A DNA stretch of 64,000 nt, from contig NC_053112.1 of the NCBI RefSeq assembly GCF_010015445.1, forward strand, positions 8,761,403 to 8,825,402. The letters run 5' to 3'. The notes under the pieces are model-generated. The model was not told the origin of the DNA. It saw only the letters and a list, made by a program, of their open reading frames with translations, and ran no database searches. The DNA is from Perca fluviatilis. Lineage: Eukaryota; Chordata; Actinopteri; Perciformes; Percidae. The position numbers and the translations under genes were made by a program. Position 1 is the stretch's first letter; every line of letters starts with the position of its first letter. Positions 1 through 12,690 of the stretch are shown here, piece by piece.

Positions 1-1669
1 GTGTGTGGTCTAGTCTACTTCCATTGGTGTGCATTACTTTTCTTTATTATATCAAATAAAAAGGCATCAACAAAAGACTAGTGATACTTCATGATGTTCA
101 TGAAGCCAAGACAAATGTCATTATTTACTGTAATACCCTTAAAAACAAGGGCTGTATGGACTGGAAACAGCTAATCTCAATTTTACATTGAGTAAGTATG
201 ATCCTTTGCTAGATATAAAGATTTCTCAAACTTTCAGTTACACCTGCAGACATCAATCCTGACACATGATTGTGTAAGAAAATTGTATATCTTAAGACCG
301 CAAACACCAGCTTTCTTTCCCTGTTGGTTTCACAAACGTGAATGTAGTAAATGATAATTGTCACTGTGACTGTGAAGAAGTTATGATTGTTACTTAACAG
401 TGTTGCAAGAAAAGGCAACATTAAGGTCAGATAAAGTTATAAAGAACTATATACTACCATGCACATGTACACACATTATAACACTTCATGATTCTTACAC
501 AACACTCGCCCTTGTTCGCCCAACACTCTGGTCTTCAGTGAAACCATAGCTAACAATTCATTATTATGACCTCAACGTTGGGTGAAAATTTCACCGTTAT
601 TTTGTATTTAAAGCAGAAAAGGGGAATAACATCAGACAGCCCGTATTTGGTATTGAGGTAATCCAAAAGTAACTGTAATCAAGTAATGCTACTTTAATAT
701 TGTGATACTTGGATTAGGTTACTGATTACATTTTTTAACAGGTAATTAGTAATTCTATCGGAATACATTTTTTAAAATAACCCTCCCAACCCTGGTCAAA
801 TCTGTTCATAATGGTTTTTAAGTTTCTACTACCAAAGTTAAAAACATTCCCTCTTTTTTGTGCTAATTACCTGAGAAGAAAACAACAGGATTATAGTAAT
901 ACTCTTATGGGAAAAGAAGAGAGCATGGATGGATCGAGAAACACTGAAACATACATTTTGATGAAGCTAATTTCAAAAGATAGTGCCAAAGAAGTGCCAG
1001 CGGAACCTTTCTGCTTAGCTCTGTGCTGCTGCATAACTTGTCTCTATCAAACTAAGAGATCAGGGCTCTGAAATACAAAGCGAGCAATCAGTGTTCATAA
1101 ATACTATCTCCTATCCTGAACGTATTATTCAACACGAGGATCATTCACCAACATAAACCATGTACCTGGGAACTGAAGCCTTGTGCGAGGCTTTTATTAA
1201 AGAGTGGCAGATCTTTATGAACTTCTGTCCCTGCAGTTAAGTCTCTAATTCGCCGGTGAGCGGGTATGAATGGCCTCTTGTTACAGAAATCCGAAGGCCC
1301 AAGGGGTTTTTCTGCAGCCCAGGGGGGGATTCAGGGCAGGAAAAGAAGCTGAGAAGCCTTGAAAGAGCTCTCTGTTCCCCAGGAATGCCTGAAACCCATC
1401 GCCCACTGTACACTACAATCAGTACCATCACACACACCCAGAAACATGTGAGGGAGGGTGGATGGTTGGATGATTTGGGGGGGGTCCTTCCAGCCTCACC
1501 GTTCAGATGATGTGAAGCTTGAACTGTTTTCATTTCTTCTGTGGATGTGGTCAGGTTAAGGTGGGGGAGGGGAGTTTTTAAGCCTCACATAGTCGGTCTT
1601 GTGTTATGATTCTGAGTGTACATTCTGTTCATTTAACTGTTTATTTTTTGTGTGTATGTGTTTTAACAG
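1..1669. other. col9a1 intron, no exon found
   Basis: No Gly-X-Y coding block with splice sites is visible before 1670, so this is read as intron (the upstream col9a1 exons lie outside the window). A stretch at about 645-790, of the form 'AAAAGTAACTGTAATCAAG' with TTAC-rich text, looks like a dispersed fish repeat. Short open frames at 209-421 and 1237-1533 have no recognisable protein content. Confidence 0.6.
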
Positions 1670-4600
1670 GGAGTCAAAGGAGACCCGGGATTTCCTGGAC
1701 TTCCTGGCCCTGCTGGTTATCGTGGGGAGAAGGGCGACAGGGTGAGAGACACAAAATTACAGAAATACACAGATTAACTTTAACAGTGAAGCCAAAAAAA
1801 TCCGGAGTGAATAAGTGCTTAGTCTCGCATTGTGCCAGACCTATCTCCACAGCGCTGTGGAGTAAAGTCTGGCCACACCACACATATTTTGGGGTAGGAG
1901 AAAAAATGCTCTGGGTTGTTTGCCTTTCTTTAAACCAATCATCTTGGGCGGTGTTAATCTTCGGATGGAGCGACGGTGTGGCTCTGCAAAATAGTCTCGG
2001 GAAGGAACTTTGGACCCCGCAAAACAAAATGCCACATAAAATATTAAATGAAGTTAACTGTTCACACAATGCAGTAACGTGAGCTATTTAAATTAGCTGG
2101 ATACATGGTTAAACCTCATTTGCTCTAACCAGTGTATCACTGTGTGTACTTCATCCACAGCAATCCCACCAATCGGTCCCAAAACGTCCCAGTTAGAGAG
2201 GAAATGCTGTAAACATATTCTTTGTAAATCTTTACAATCATTCACCGAAAGAACCAAGCAGGCCTGCCTTGTTAGTCAGTTCTATATCAAGAGCTTGTTT
2301 TCAAATGTACCTAGGCTCAGATCACAGAAATACAGTCGAACCACAAGAGGGTGGCAGGGAGGGTTGGGTGGAGATCACTTGATCTATTAAATAGCAATAA
2401 AAAAGGTAGTTCTACTCGTATGTATTGTTAAGCTTAAAGTGGCTACAAGCAATTTCATAATAGTTTCATAATAAAAAACAATTTATCAAAATATAATGTG
2501 AAAACAATGTAACAATGTAAAGGAGGCGCTAGTAGCGATGAACCTACAGATAATTATTAGCTGCAGCTCCTATCGGCTTTACGCAGCCTTAACATGAGTT
2601 TCAGCTCGTTCTTTATCTGTCCGGCTTCAACGCTCACCTTTCTAATAGCCGGCATGTGTGTGGGGAGTGTGTAGTAGAGCGAGTGAGAGAGTGGCCAGAT
2701 TAGCTTCAGAGCGAGTACCGACCCTAGAGGCATAGTGGGAAATCTGAAGCAGGAAAAGTTAACCCTCTCCCTGATTTCATGTTGTTCATGGAGAAAGAGA
2801 ACCAGGAAATGAGTAGGAGGAAATGAGTAGGAGGAAATGCAACGCTACCAAGCTACGGCCGAGTGACATGTAGTTAAATTTTTTGAGCGGTGCATGTCAG
2901 GCTTCGGTGTAGGGTCGGTATATCCACGTACCTACATGCGTACCCACGGCGTCGATTTAATGCAGAAGCATAAATTGGCCTTAACTGGTGAACAAAGTGG
3001 AGCATTTAGAAACTAAAGAAACAGATATTTCTCTTTGTTGGTAGAGAGCAACAACAACTAAAAGAGTTAAAATATAGGATTTTACATCACATGGACACAA
3101 ACAGAAAGACTCCTAATAAATCATCATGTTGCTCTGTAACAGCTGGATGTGTAAACAAGCAACTGTTTGCTAACCTGTTCAACATATCAACTCAAAAGAT
3201 GATATGTCAATGTTGTGTTCACTACTTGTTTCTGCTGCCCGCAAGTGGCCAAAAAAAAAACAGTTATTGCAGGTTTAAAGAATAAATTTGTCATTCCAAA
3301 TATTGACACAAAACATCAGCCGTTTTCAAGTGTGAGGAGCTCAAAATGATCAAATCCAAGTGAGCAGTCTTATTTCTGAATGAATCAGTGGGAACATGGC
3401 CAGATCAAATCTACACCAAAGTTATCACCAATTTTCCTTGACTTAACTGAATATTTAGAACATGTGAAAATGCCATAAAAGTTTTACTGTAAGAAATTAC
3501 GGATTTATTTGATTGAAAAATATTAAGTAGTTTCAGATAATCATTATTATTATCAACTTTTTTCTCAGGGTGCAGTCGGTCTCAATGGTCCAAAGGGAGA
3601 CCAGGTATGTTACATTAATTGTAATATTACATCTAGCTATTAAAACTCAGATTACAGTGTGTTGAACATTAAGTGCCAAAAATCTGTCATGCATTTTTAT
3701 TTCAGGGAGGTGCAGGTGCCGAAGGAACACCAGGAGATGCCGGAGACCTGGTGAGTGATTGACAACTGAAACACCTGCTTTTGACTGAAAGAAATCAGCC
3801 TATCAGTGTGAAACCTGATCTGGAAAGTCTGAAAAAGTCTGGAGAAGTGAAGAAATGTGTTGTTGTGAGCAATCATGTTTTTTGTAACAACAACAATATC
3901 AATACAATATCAAATTATTAAGATATGAAAAAGAGGCTGGTACTAAGATAAGAAAGGATATGATATGATAAGCTACGATACAATATAATACGAAAAGTTA
4001 AAGATAACGATACGATAATAACACAATACGATAAGATAATGATACAATACGATCAAATACAAAGATAACATAAGATGATACATACGATACAATTATGATA
4101 AATGATACAAAGATATCAATACATACAGATACGATAGATAAAAAATAAAAGATAAAATATACAATACAATAAGATACGATACGATACAATACAATAAGAT
4201 ACGATACGATACAATACAATAAGATAAGATACGATACAATACGATAAGATATGAAACGATACGATCAGAGAAAGATATACAATAAGATAAAATACGATAA
4301 GATACAATACGATACAATACAATAAGATAAGATACGATAAAATAAGATACGATAAGATAAGATACGATAAGATATGAAACGATACGATCAGAGAAGATAA
4401 GATATACAATAAGATGAAATACGATAAGATACGATCAGATACGATACGATACGATACAATAACATACGATACGATACGATACAATACAATACAATACAAT
4501 ACAATACAATACAATACGATACAATACAATACAATACAATACAATACGATAAGATAAGATAAGATACGATAAAATACGATAAGATACGATACGATAACAT

Positions 4601-7600
4601 AAACTTCATTGCTCCACAGAGTGGAGAATTCTGCTTGGGCTAACACCCATTTTACAGCCATTACCAGTTAAAACATCCATACAAACATCCATACAGAGAT
4701 GTTTTTGAACATACAACACATTCCTAAAAACACCACTAGGCAAAGACAGGGAAAACATACACATTTAAAAAAACACTAATCCTTCAGTAAATAAAATAAG
4801 TAAATACATTTATAGTAATAAAACCAAAGAGATCCTCACAATTCCATCCTGACTGTGAGATGGAAAAAAAGTGTAGGAACATATGAATTTCCATGTTCAT
4901 GTACAATTATTGACCTATCTTTTCCCTCACAGGGTGAACAAGGAGAGCCAGGAGAGAAAGGATCGGTATGTTCACCTACACAAAGCATCATATGTCTGAG
5001 AAGGTCCTTATTGTTTTACTGATATAATTCCCATTGTTGTTTACGTCCTGCAGCTGTTTAAGGAGCATAATCAGTTTTGTTACTGCAGTTTGTACGTGAG
5101 CTTTAACTGTGAAGCACCTGCAGGAAATTTTTTGTCTGCCATAAAAAGCTGATGCATCTTGCTAAATGTATTGTCTGGATTTTGTCATTTTTTGGCAGCA
5201 AAACAAACAAAACAATTTCAAACAGCTGTCCTAATCGACACATTTTCCTTCCGGTTTACAATCACTCCTCTGCCTTTGACTTTTATATAAATAACTGCTG
5301 ACTTTGCTGCTTTCTTACATGTTGTCCCTGATCTCACGAATAAATTAGATGTTTAGGTTTCCCCACCTTTAACAGGTGTTCTTGAGTTACCAGTGTGTAC
5401 CCTACGTGTTGTAATAATCCTAAATAGAGGAATGCCAACTACTTCATGTCCTATGGTCCTGTGATAAGGTCCAGGAATTTTGGACCGGGATGCATGATAA
5501 CCTATGTCGGATTGCAGGCACCCAGGTTCCATTTAGCCCAAGATTATAAGGTTCTAGGAGATGGATCAATCCTAAGCGGAATAGATAAGCACATTAGAAG
5601 TTGGGTCCAAAATGGTCTTGAATCTTGTAGTTACTGTGTCATCTTTTCTTGATCTTTGTCTGGGTGGGTGGTGATGATGAGGGGGGGAGGAGGGGGTTGT
5701 GCATGTTGCGAATTGCATATTTTGTATGTTATATATATTATAGTTAATCATAAAAAAAAAAACAATCATCATTAATATCAGTATCTACTTGCTGCTGATT
5801 ACAGACAGGCCCACCAGGAGAGACAGGAAATAAAGGACCAGAGGGCGGCCGAGGACAGCAGGGGAAAGAGGGCAAGGCTGGCCAACCGGGACCACGCGGC
5901 ATGCAGGGTGACATGGGCGTACCAGGCCTGCCGGGAACGCAGGGACCAGCGGTAAGATGTTTCAGCTACAAACTATTGGGCGACCGTTTTTTTTGCTGCT
6001 TATTGTCCAGTATGTTCCCTCGACTGAAGGACACTTAAATAAAGTATTCAAAATGATCCTTCCTGCTGTTATTCAACGAAATTAGAGTGTTTTAGGGGTG
6101 GTTTTCCATAAGCATTAGTTTTATGGAATTACATATATTTGGTGTGCTGAGGCAACACCTCAGGGACACGTTTCAATTCACCTCAAGAGTTATCTCAAGA
6201 CACTTTACAGATAGAGTAGGTCTAGACCACACTCTATAAGGCTCTTGGTAGGCGGTGTCTGACAGTGCCGGTCGGGGGTGTGATAAACAGTGGCAATAAT
6301 AGTCACAATAAAGATAACGGATCAGTGACTAGAAATAGTAGCCGTAGTAGTTCATGGCATAGCAGGGCACTGCAGGGTGTCACAGGACGTAGCAGGGCAT
6401 AGCAGGGCGTTACAGGACATAGCAGGACATCCTGTGATTTTTGCATGTGATGTTTGCTCATAAAATTGCTGCATGGACAAATGGCTCATCGCTATCAACA
6501 ATCTTTGTTTTTTCAGGGGAAATCACCAACAGATACACACATTAAACAAGTCTGCATGAGGGTAATGCAAGGTAAGTGTTTGTCACCTTCTTACCAAACT
6601 CATTCTGTTTGTGTTCTATCCTTTATACAGTTTTTAAATCTTTTGACTGATGCTCACCTACTTTATCACTTAATATAAGTAGTAGGCTAAGTAAAGCAGT
6701 AGCTCCTTTAAAAGGTGTGAACAGCACGGACTGAATCTTTAAAGTTGCTCTGGACTGGAGTGTCAGCTTCTAAATATAAATGTCAAAAATGTCCTCCTGT
6801 GTCTGTCACAGAGCAGCTGGCCCAGCTAGCAGCTAGCCTGAGCAGGCCTGACTCAGGCATCTCTGGGCTACAGGGTCCCCCCGGCCCACCTGGACCTCCA
6901 GGTCCCTCCGGAGAGAACGGTTTCCCCGGACACACCGGATCACGAGGCCTTCCCGGTCTGAAGGGTCCAGCTGGGCTTATGGGTCGCAAAGGACCCAAAG
7001 GTGAGACTCAAAACAGCAGATCTACGACCGTATGGTTATGTGACTATAAGGTTATTGGACTGAATCCCCCTCGCTGTCTGGGAACACCAAGAATAAATCA
7101 ATCAACCAACCAACGAGAATTTGCTGTTTAGGAGCAATATTTGTTTTCTTTTCTCCACCAAGTCACACACACAGAACAAATTAAATGTATTACTGATTTC
7201 TTTGTCACAGTCTTTATAGTCTATATCGACGACATTTAATTTCCGGGATTGCTCCAGAAATTCCACTGGATGTCCCTCATTTTGGCTGGAGTCCGTTACC
7301 GTCTGCTTTCTTTGGGTTGGCATTCTAAACCCCTGAGGACGTTAACTGCTCCTCAGATCTCTGCAGGGTAAATCCAGACTAGCTAGACCAATCTGAGTTT
7401 TGTGTTGCACGACTAAAACAACTTTTGAACGTACACATGTTCCACCAAAACAAGTTCCTTTCCAGAGGCTATTTTGCAGAGGCACCGGTTGTGATTGGTT
7501 TAAAGAAATGCCAATAAACCAGAGCACGTTTTTTTCCCATCCCAGAATTCTACATGGACTAGCCAGACCCTTCTCCTGCACGGCTTTGGAGGAAGGTCTG

Positions 7601-10600
7601 GCAATGCGAGTTTGTGCCGTGTTTGAGAGTTTTATTAGTTACATCCGTTCAGTCACGGTGGGCTGTAGACTTTTTATTAGTCTATATTCTTGACGTTCCA
7701 CTTCCGGGATTGCTCCGTTGCCGCCGGAAAATCCACCGGATTTCACTCATTGAGGCCAGATATCCGTTGCCTTGGGCTTCCTTTGTGTTGGCATTTTAAA
7801 CTCTGAGTTTTCTGTTGCATGACTAAAACAACTTTTAAATGACCACCAAAACAAGTTCCTTCCGAGCCTATTTTGCAGAGGCTCCGCAGCTTTTCTCTGG
7901 TGCTTAGCACCGCCCAAGACGATTGTGATTGGTTTAAAGAAATGCCAATAAACCAGAGCATGTTTTCCTCCCATCCCTGAATGCTATGTGGACTAGCCAG
8001 ACTCTCCTCCAGTACGCTTTGGAGGAGGGTCTGGCAAAGCAAGACAAACTTTTTATTGCCACAACAATCCCTGGACAAACCACAAATTTGGCTCAAGGGG
8101 CTTTACAATCCGTACAGCATACAACACCTTCTGTCCTTAGACCCAACTTCAACTTCAACTTTATTTGTGTCCCCGAAGGAATGAATGTTGACCTCAACAT
8201 CATCATCATCACATAGTCAACAGACAAAAAATATATAACCAGCCAAGTGAGTAGCCCCAGAATTCAAGTTTGACTCCTCCCCTGACCCATATTCAAGAGG
8301 AAAATAGGAGGCTGTTGGTATGAAGGAGTACTTCTATCTGTATCTAAATGCTTGCTCTTGGGGGAATTGCTGGAATTGTTGGGTCTTAGTAAATTATAGT
8401 GTGGTCTATACCTACTCCATCTGTAAAGTGTCCTGAGAGAACTCTTGTTATGATTTGATACTATAAATAATATTGAATTGAATTTTAATTGTTACTCCTG
8501 ACATGTGGACATCTGAGACGAGAGCCTGAGGGCAAGAACTGAAATTCAACCCTGATGTTAATGACATAAATCATCGCAAACGTGAGATATACAGATTTTA
8601 AAATTGGGGAAAGAAAGCACATCCGGTTAGATCTGTACTCAGATGATGTGATCTGAGATATTGGTCCTGGCAGGGAAAAAGCAGATAGAATGTGTAGATC
8701 TGATTCTGTGAAAGTCAAAACTGTACATCTGTTAGGATTGCTTGATTATGGAAAATAATCATAATCACGATTATTTTGGTCAATATTGAAATCACGATTA
8801 TTTAACACGATGACTCATTAACTTTTGTAAAAACAAAAACAGTGAAATAGTTAAATCAACAGTGAAAACACTTCAAAAACTTCCCTTCATACTTTTCCCC
8901 ATACATTGTGAGGATTTCTTCTGGCCAGGAGCTAAGATCTCGTTTATTTCATTTTATGTGATCTTATTTATATCCTGTTCTGACCCACTTCCCCCTCAGG
9001 GACCAATCAGGTTCCTCTTAATGTTAATGAAGGAACAGATGAGGTGTGAAGTCTAAGCTTGAACTCCAGCTAAATATGGCAACTTCAATTATGTGTATCC
9101 TCTTGGTGATGATTATGTTTCCTCTCTGCAGGTGACCAGGGCGACAAAGGGGACAGAGGACCCACAGCGAGAGGACCCAAAGGAGCACCAGGTGCCCCAG
9201 GTCTACCAGGTGAATGACTCAGTATGACTAAGAAATCATGGCTAACCCTTTACAATAAGGGTACATTAATTAGCAGTACTTAATGCATTAATAAGCATTA
9301 ATTAACCGTTAATTACAGTTAAATAAGGTGTCTAACAAACATTTATTAACAATGCTCATGTTTGTTCATGTTAACTAAGGTATTAATTGATGCATTGTTT
9401 ACCATTAGTTAATGCCTTAACTAACTGTTAATTACAGTTAACTAAAGTGTCTATTTTACCATTAGTTAATTCAGTAATAAGCCTTGACTAACTGCTAATA
9501 AAAGTTAACTAAGGTGTGTATTTTAACATTAGTTAATGTAGTAATAAGCCTTGACCAACTGTTAGTAATAGTTAAATAAGGCATCAATTTTACCATTAGT
9601 AAATGCAATATTAAGCCTTGAATAACTGTTAATAACAGTTTGTAAGATGCTATTTACATTAGTTATTACAGTAATAAGCACTTAACAGTTAATCATACAA
9701 TATTAAACATTAGGTAAATGTTAACAAACGTCACTTGATAACATCAACTAAGGGTTTACTTGTTAATTAAGGTATTTCCTAATATTACTAGGTGGTTGAT
9801 AAAGATGTTTGATAGCGTGTATGTCTTAAGGTTCACAGCCAAGCCATTTCATTATGAGAAAACATTAATCAAGTGACCAGTTATGGTTAAGTAATGCTTA
9901 TATAGCATGCACAATAATTTATATAGGTTGGGCTTTAAAAGTTAATGTCTACATGAAGACAAAGGAACAAGCAAACCTCTGCATGGAGTCTTTTCACTGA
10001 TCTCACCCTATAAATACCAAAAGCGTTGAATCGTGGATAATCAGTAATACCTTAAATGATGTTATCAGATCTGTAAATACCACACATAATGTTTAATATT
10101 GTATATTATTTTAACTCTAGTACAACAAACATTAGAAAAATGATAATTAGACAATTTAGTTATTGTTATTTCCAGTTTAGGCTTATTATTACATTAACTT
10201 AAAATAGACACCTTAGTTAACTGTTATTAACAGTTAGTCAAAGCTTATTACTGCATTAACTAAAGGTGAAATAGAGACCTTAGTTAACTGTAATTAACAA
10301 TTAGTTAAGGCATTAACTAATGGTAAATTATGCATCAATTAATACATTAGTTAACATGAACGAACATGAACATTGTTTATAAATGTTTATTAGACACCTT
10401 ATTTAATTGTAATTAACAGTTAATTCATGATTATTAATGCATTAAGTAATGGGGGGCAGTGCACGATCACGAAAGGCTTGTATCATGTGGACGCGCCAAC
10501 AGTGTTGTTGTCATTACTAAGAATTCCTCATGGGTGAGACTGAAATTACGCACTATAGCTTTAGCATGAATCCAACATAGTATTGGCAAATATAAATCAG

Positions 10601-12007
10601 CCTATTTGTGAAAAAAACACTGAGGATAGGCTTACTAGCCTAAAGGTAAGGTAGTCACGAAGGGCATTTTAACACCTGAAAGTCTGAACCAAGGTCCGGA
10701 CCAAGGTTCATGTTTTTGTTACATTGTATACATTTGATCCGGAAAGTTTTGATTTCACACTGCAGTTATGCAAGCGCACTACAGATCTATACGTGACAAA
10801 ACTACATCCTGTCGTCATCACATACGTGCGCTGCGTCTCCCGACAGTTGTAACTGATTGGTTTGTAGACGGGCATCCCCGTCCTCTCGTATCCTCTCTGT
10901 GTCAAGTTTTTGGCGGCTCTTTTTGGTTTGTTGCGTTGTTGAGAAGCAAGACACGGGAACTTTACTTGGGGTTTGAGGAGCTGCAGCATTTATTCAGAGA
11001 CAAACTGAAACCTACGCTGTACATTTACTACCACTTAACAAGTAAACTGCTGATTTATTCTCTGCTCTGATAGCCGACAGCTGTCTGCTCTGAGCGCATT
11101 CACCGTCTCTCTCTCACATACACGTAAGCACTGAGCTAATACTTAAGAAGCTTGCCCGGTCTTATAAAACGATGATAGCTTGCCAGAGCTTCCCGTAATT
11201 GGTCCGAAAGTCCGAACCATCCAAAAAGTGTTTTCATACTGCAAACAAACCGAACCATTGTTCGGTTTGGTCTGAACCGAGACCACCTCTTTTGATCGGA
11301 TCAAAATTTGGTCTTTTGATCCGAACTGTGGTCCGAGGCACCTTTCTCACTTGCAATTTTGGTTCGGACCAAACTGAAAAGTCCGAAAGTCCGGACCAAA
11401 TGAGGTAGGTGTGAAAAGGTAGCCATCCACAGATACAGTTAATAAGGATTCATTCTGCCACATTTAAGTTTAACATTAAAACATGATTTATAAAAAAATG
11501 CAAACAATTATTTAATAGCTTAGTATTCTGTACTAAAGGTAAGTATAAAGGTTTTAGGCCGCCAACACGTTAATGTAGGCCCAGCTTAATATGCAACTCA
11601 ATTTGTAACAACAATATATGTAGTAAGGGGTCCCTGCTCCATCTATCTTTCAGTTAAGGGGTCTGAAGACCCCTGCACTAGTGTGAAAGAAGATATTTTA
11701 TGGAAGCAAAATAGCCCTAAATGTCCCCAAAAATGTTTGTTTTTTTCTTCCTGCAGTGTCTCGCATTAATTTGTATTCTTTTCCTTTGACTCTTCTCTCA
11801 GGTGAACCCGGTCGACCGGCTTACGGCCAAAACGGTCGTGACGGAGAAAGGGGACCCCGTGGTGTTCCCGGTCTAGTCGGCATTCCCGGGCCCCCCGGGC
11901 CCGCCGGCATGACTGGTTACTGTGAGTCGTCACAGTGCGTCCTGCCCATGGTGGCGTTGCCGGTTTCTGCAAAGGACTCCAGCATGAAGGGCCCCAGTGA
12001 CATGTGA
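1670..12007 (+). CDS. col9a1: Collagen alpha-1(IX) chain, 3' part (nine exons)
   Basis: This is the C-terminal 286 residues of a FACIT collagen of cartilage that sits on the surface of type II collagen fibrils. Exons are 1670-1741, 3569-3604, 3706-3750, 4933-4965, 5805-5951, 6517-6571, 6812-7000, 9132-9209 and 11802-12007. All have AG/GT borders, and the phases join into one frame ending in TGA. Exons 1-5 are uninterrupted Gly-X-Y (end of COL2). Exons 6-7 encode the non-collagenous NC2 segment with [10 protein letters not shown], then a short helix and SRPDSG, which I recognise from COL9A1. Exons 7-9 are COL1, with the two breaks typical of alpha-1(IX) (around GPTARGPKG and GRPAYGQNG). NC1 starts at GYCESSQC and holds two cysteines for interchain disulfides. 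The 5' exons lie outside the window. Teleosts can carry col9a1 duplicates, and I cannot say which copy this is. Confidence 0.94.
1815..2030 (-). mobile_element. Hairpin-ended repeat family, copy 1 (partial)
   Basis: This is the reverse-oriented 3' half of the family. It has TAGTCTCGCATTGTGCCAGAC at the left, a degraded terminal hairpin, then TTTAAACCAATC and CTTGGGCGG as in the other copies. It lies in the col9a1 intron just after the exon ending at 1741. Confidence 0.75.
2520..3290. repeat. Probable dispersed repeat in a col9a1 intron
   Basis: This intron segment is less AT-rich than its flanks. It contains a 13-bp tandem duplication (AATGAGTAGGAGG at about 2811-2836) and text of the kind seen in teleost interspersed elements. 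I could not define termini or a family. The open frame at 3091-3285 shows no domain. Confidence 0.3.
3945..4602. repeat. Pentanucleotide satellite (GATAC/GATAA/AATAC)
   Basis: About 650 bp of imperfect 5-bp units (GATAC, GATAA, AATAC), often in a 10-bp alternation AAGATACGAT, fill the col9a1 intron between the exons ending at 3750 and starting at 4933. The purity is highest at 4440-4600. Long reverse-strand open frames rich in Ile, Val, Ser and Tyr here result from the period (5 nt repeated three times gives a 5-residue cycle) and are not genes. Confidence 0.93.
6175..6436 (-). mobile_element. L2/CR1-like LINE 3' fragment, copy B
   Basis: The block with ACACTTTACAGATAGAGTAG and AGACCACACTCTATAA, followed by GGTAGGCGGTGTCTGACAG, matches the 3' region of the LINE at 60451-60780. 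Relative to that copy, it lacks about 110 bp after CTCTATAA. It lies in the col9a1 intron before the NC2 exon. Confidence 0.8.
7217..7613 (+). mobile_element. Hairpin-ended repeat family, copy 2
   Basis: The copy starts near GTCTATATCGACGACATTT and runs through the shared core (TCAGATCTCTGCAGGGTAAA, GTTGCACGACTAAAACAAC, CCAATAAACCAGAGCACG). It ends in GGTCTGGCAATGCGAG. Other copies lie at 1815-2030, 7679-8047, 26268-26525, 28566-28830 and 46472-46920. No coding capacity is seen. Confidence 0.82.
7679..8047 (+). mobile_element. Hairpin-ended repeat family, copy 3, with direct repeats
   Basis: This is a full-looking copy of the family, starting at AGTCTATATTCTTGACG. It ends after the inverted stem CCAGACTCTCCTCC ... 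GGAGGAGGGTCTGG and GCAAAGCAAGAC. It is flanked by the 10-bp direct repeat ACTTTTTATT at 7669-7678 and 8048-8057, consistent with a target-site duplication. It lies 65 bp downstream of copy 2 in the same orientation. Confidence 0.82.
8395..8482 (+). mobile_element. L2/CR1-like LINE 3' tail, copy C
   Basis: This is the reverse-orientation match to the terminal part of the LINE at 60451-60540: AGTGTGGTCTATACCTACTC, then TGATTTGATACTATAAATAA and TTGAATTGAATTTTAAT. Only the tail can be identified. Confidence 0.7.
9243..10452. mobile_element. 1.2-kb foldback element rich in TTAACTAA subrepeats
   Basis: The left arm (about 9265-9500) and the right arm (about 10190-10452) are reverse complements. 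Both carry TTAATGCATTAATAA-type ends, GGTGTCTAACAAACATTTAT/ATAAATGTTTATTAGACACC and a GTTCATGTTAACTAA block. The interior holds tandem 80-90 bp variants of ACCATTAGTTAATGCAGTAA. It has no coding capacity and interrupts the col9a1 intron between 9209 and 11802. Confidence 0.82.
10650..11420. mobile_element. Probable DNA element with inverted GGTCCGGACC-type ends
   Basis: The left side (TTTTAACACCTGAAAGTCTG, AGGTCCGGACCAAGG) is mirrored on the right by AAAGTCCGGACCAAATGAGG and AGGTGTGAAAAGG. The region 11195-11400 has several TTCGGACCAAA-type inverted motifs. Exact ends and target duplication were not resolved. The two ORFs overlapping it on opposite strands show no known domain. Confidence 0.5.
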
Positions 12008-12690
12008 AGAGGGCCCGAGCAGAAAACTGAGAGACTGGAAGAGAAACCATCACTCCATGGAAGATCTGTCCATGTATGTTTTTTTGTTTGTTTTTAATTT
12101 GGTGAGCTCATTTGGAAAGTCATTTTGGTCTCTTGAAGCCATCTTTGTGGTTAGAAATTGACATGAAGGTGGACACTGAGCAGCAAACATCAGCTTTTGA
12201 AACTCCTTTACATAAAAAGTTTCATTTTACCTCACTTTTTGCCATCTCTGTACTATCAAATTAGAGGAATTAAGAACTCACTGTGTTTGTGCAAACCCAC
12301 AGTACCAGCCACGTTTCTATCAAAGCAACAACAAGACGAGTCTGAAAGTTATTCTGTATGTTTATGTAAATGTGTCAATATGCAAATTATACAGCTGGAT
12401 GACGTACATTTTGTTTGTGAGTATCTTTGTTGTGTACCCACTTTAATCCACCCCGCTGTGCCTTTTCCTCCAAATGTAGGATATGTTTGATAATTTCATG
12501 TCATGACGACTGTTGTTTTTGTGATTGGAAGGTGGCGATGTGTGAAAACCTCTATGACAGTTTTATATGACTTCTTATTTATTATATCAAGGTTCAAGGT
12601 GACATCTTCGAGTTGTACAAAGGAGGAAATAAACACATTTTGATAACCTCTTGCATGTTTTGTATGGACGAGCAAGGCCAAAATAAACAA
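12008..12690 (+). other. col9a1: col9a1 3'UTR with poly(A) signals
   Basis: This non-coding tail follows the col9a1 stop codon. AATAAA hexamers lie at 12628-12633 and 12682-12687, and either could set the mRNA end. Assignment as 3'UTR is inferred from position and the hexamers. Confidence 0.55.

Noticed and set aside
3998..4661. Three long minus-strand open frames rich in Ile, Val, Ser and Tyr
   Set aside because: They are the translation of a 5-bp satellite. A stop-free period-5 repeat gives such frames automatically.
6783..6998. Minus-strand Gly/Pro-rich frame opposite a collagen exon
   Set aside because: It is the shadow of Gly-X-Y codons on the other strand.
6745..7131. A 128-codon frame with a collagen core
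   Set aside because: Only 6812-7000 is a real exon. The rest reads into introns on both sides of clear AG and GT sites.
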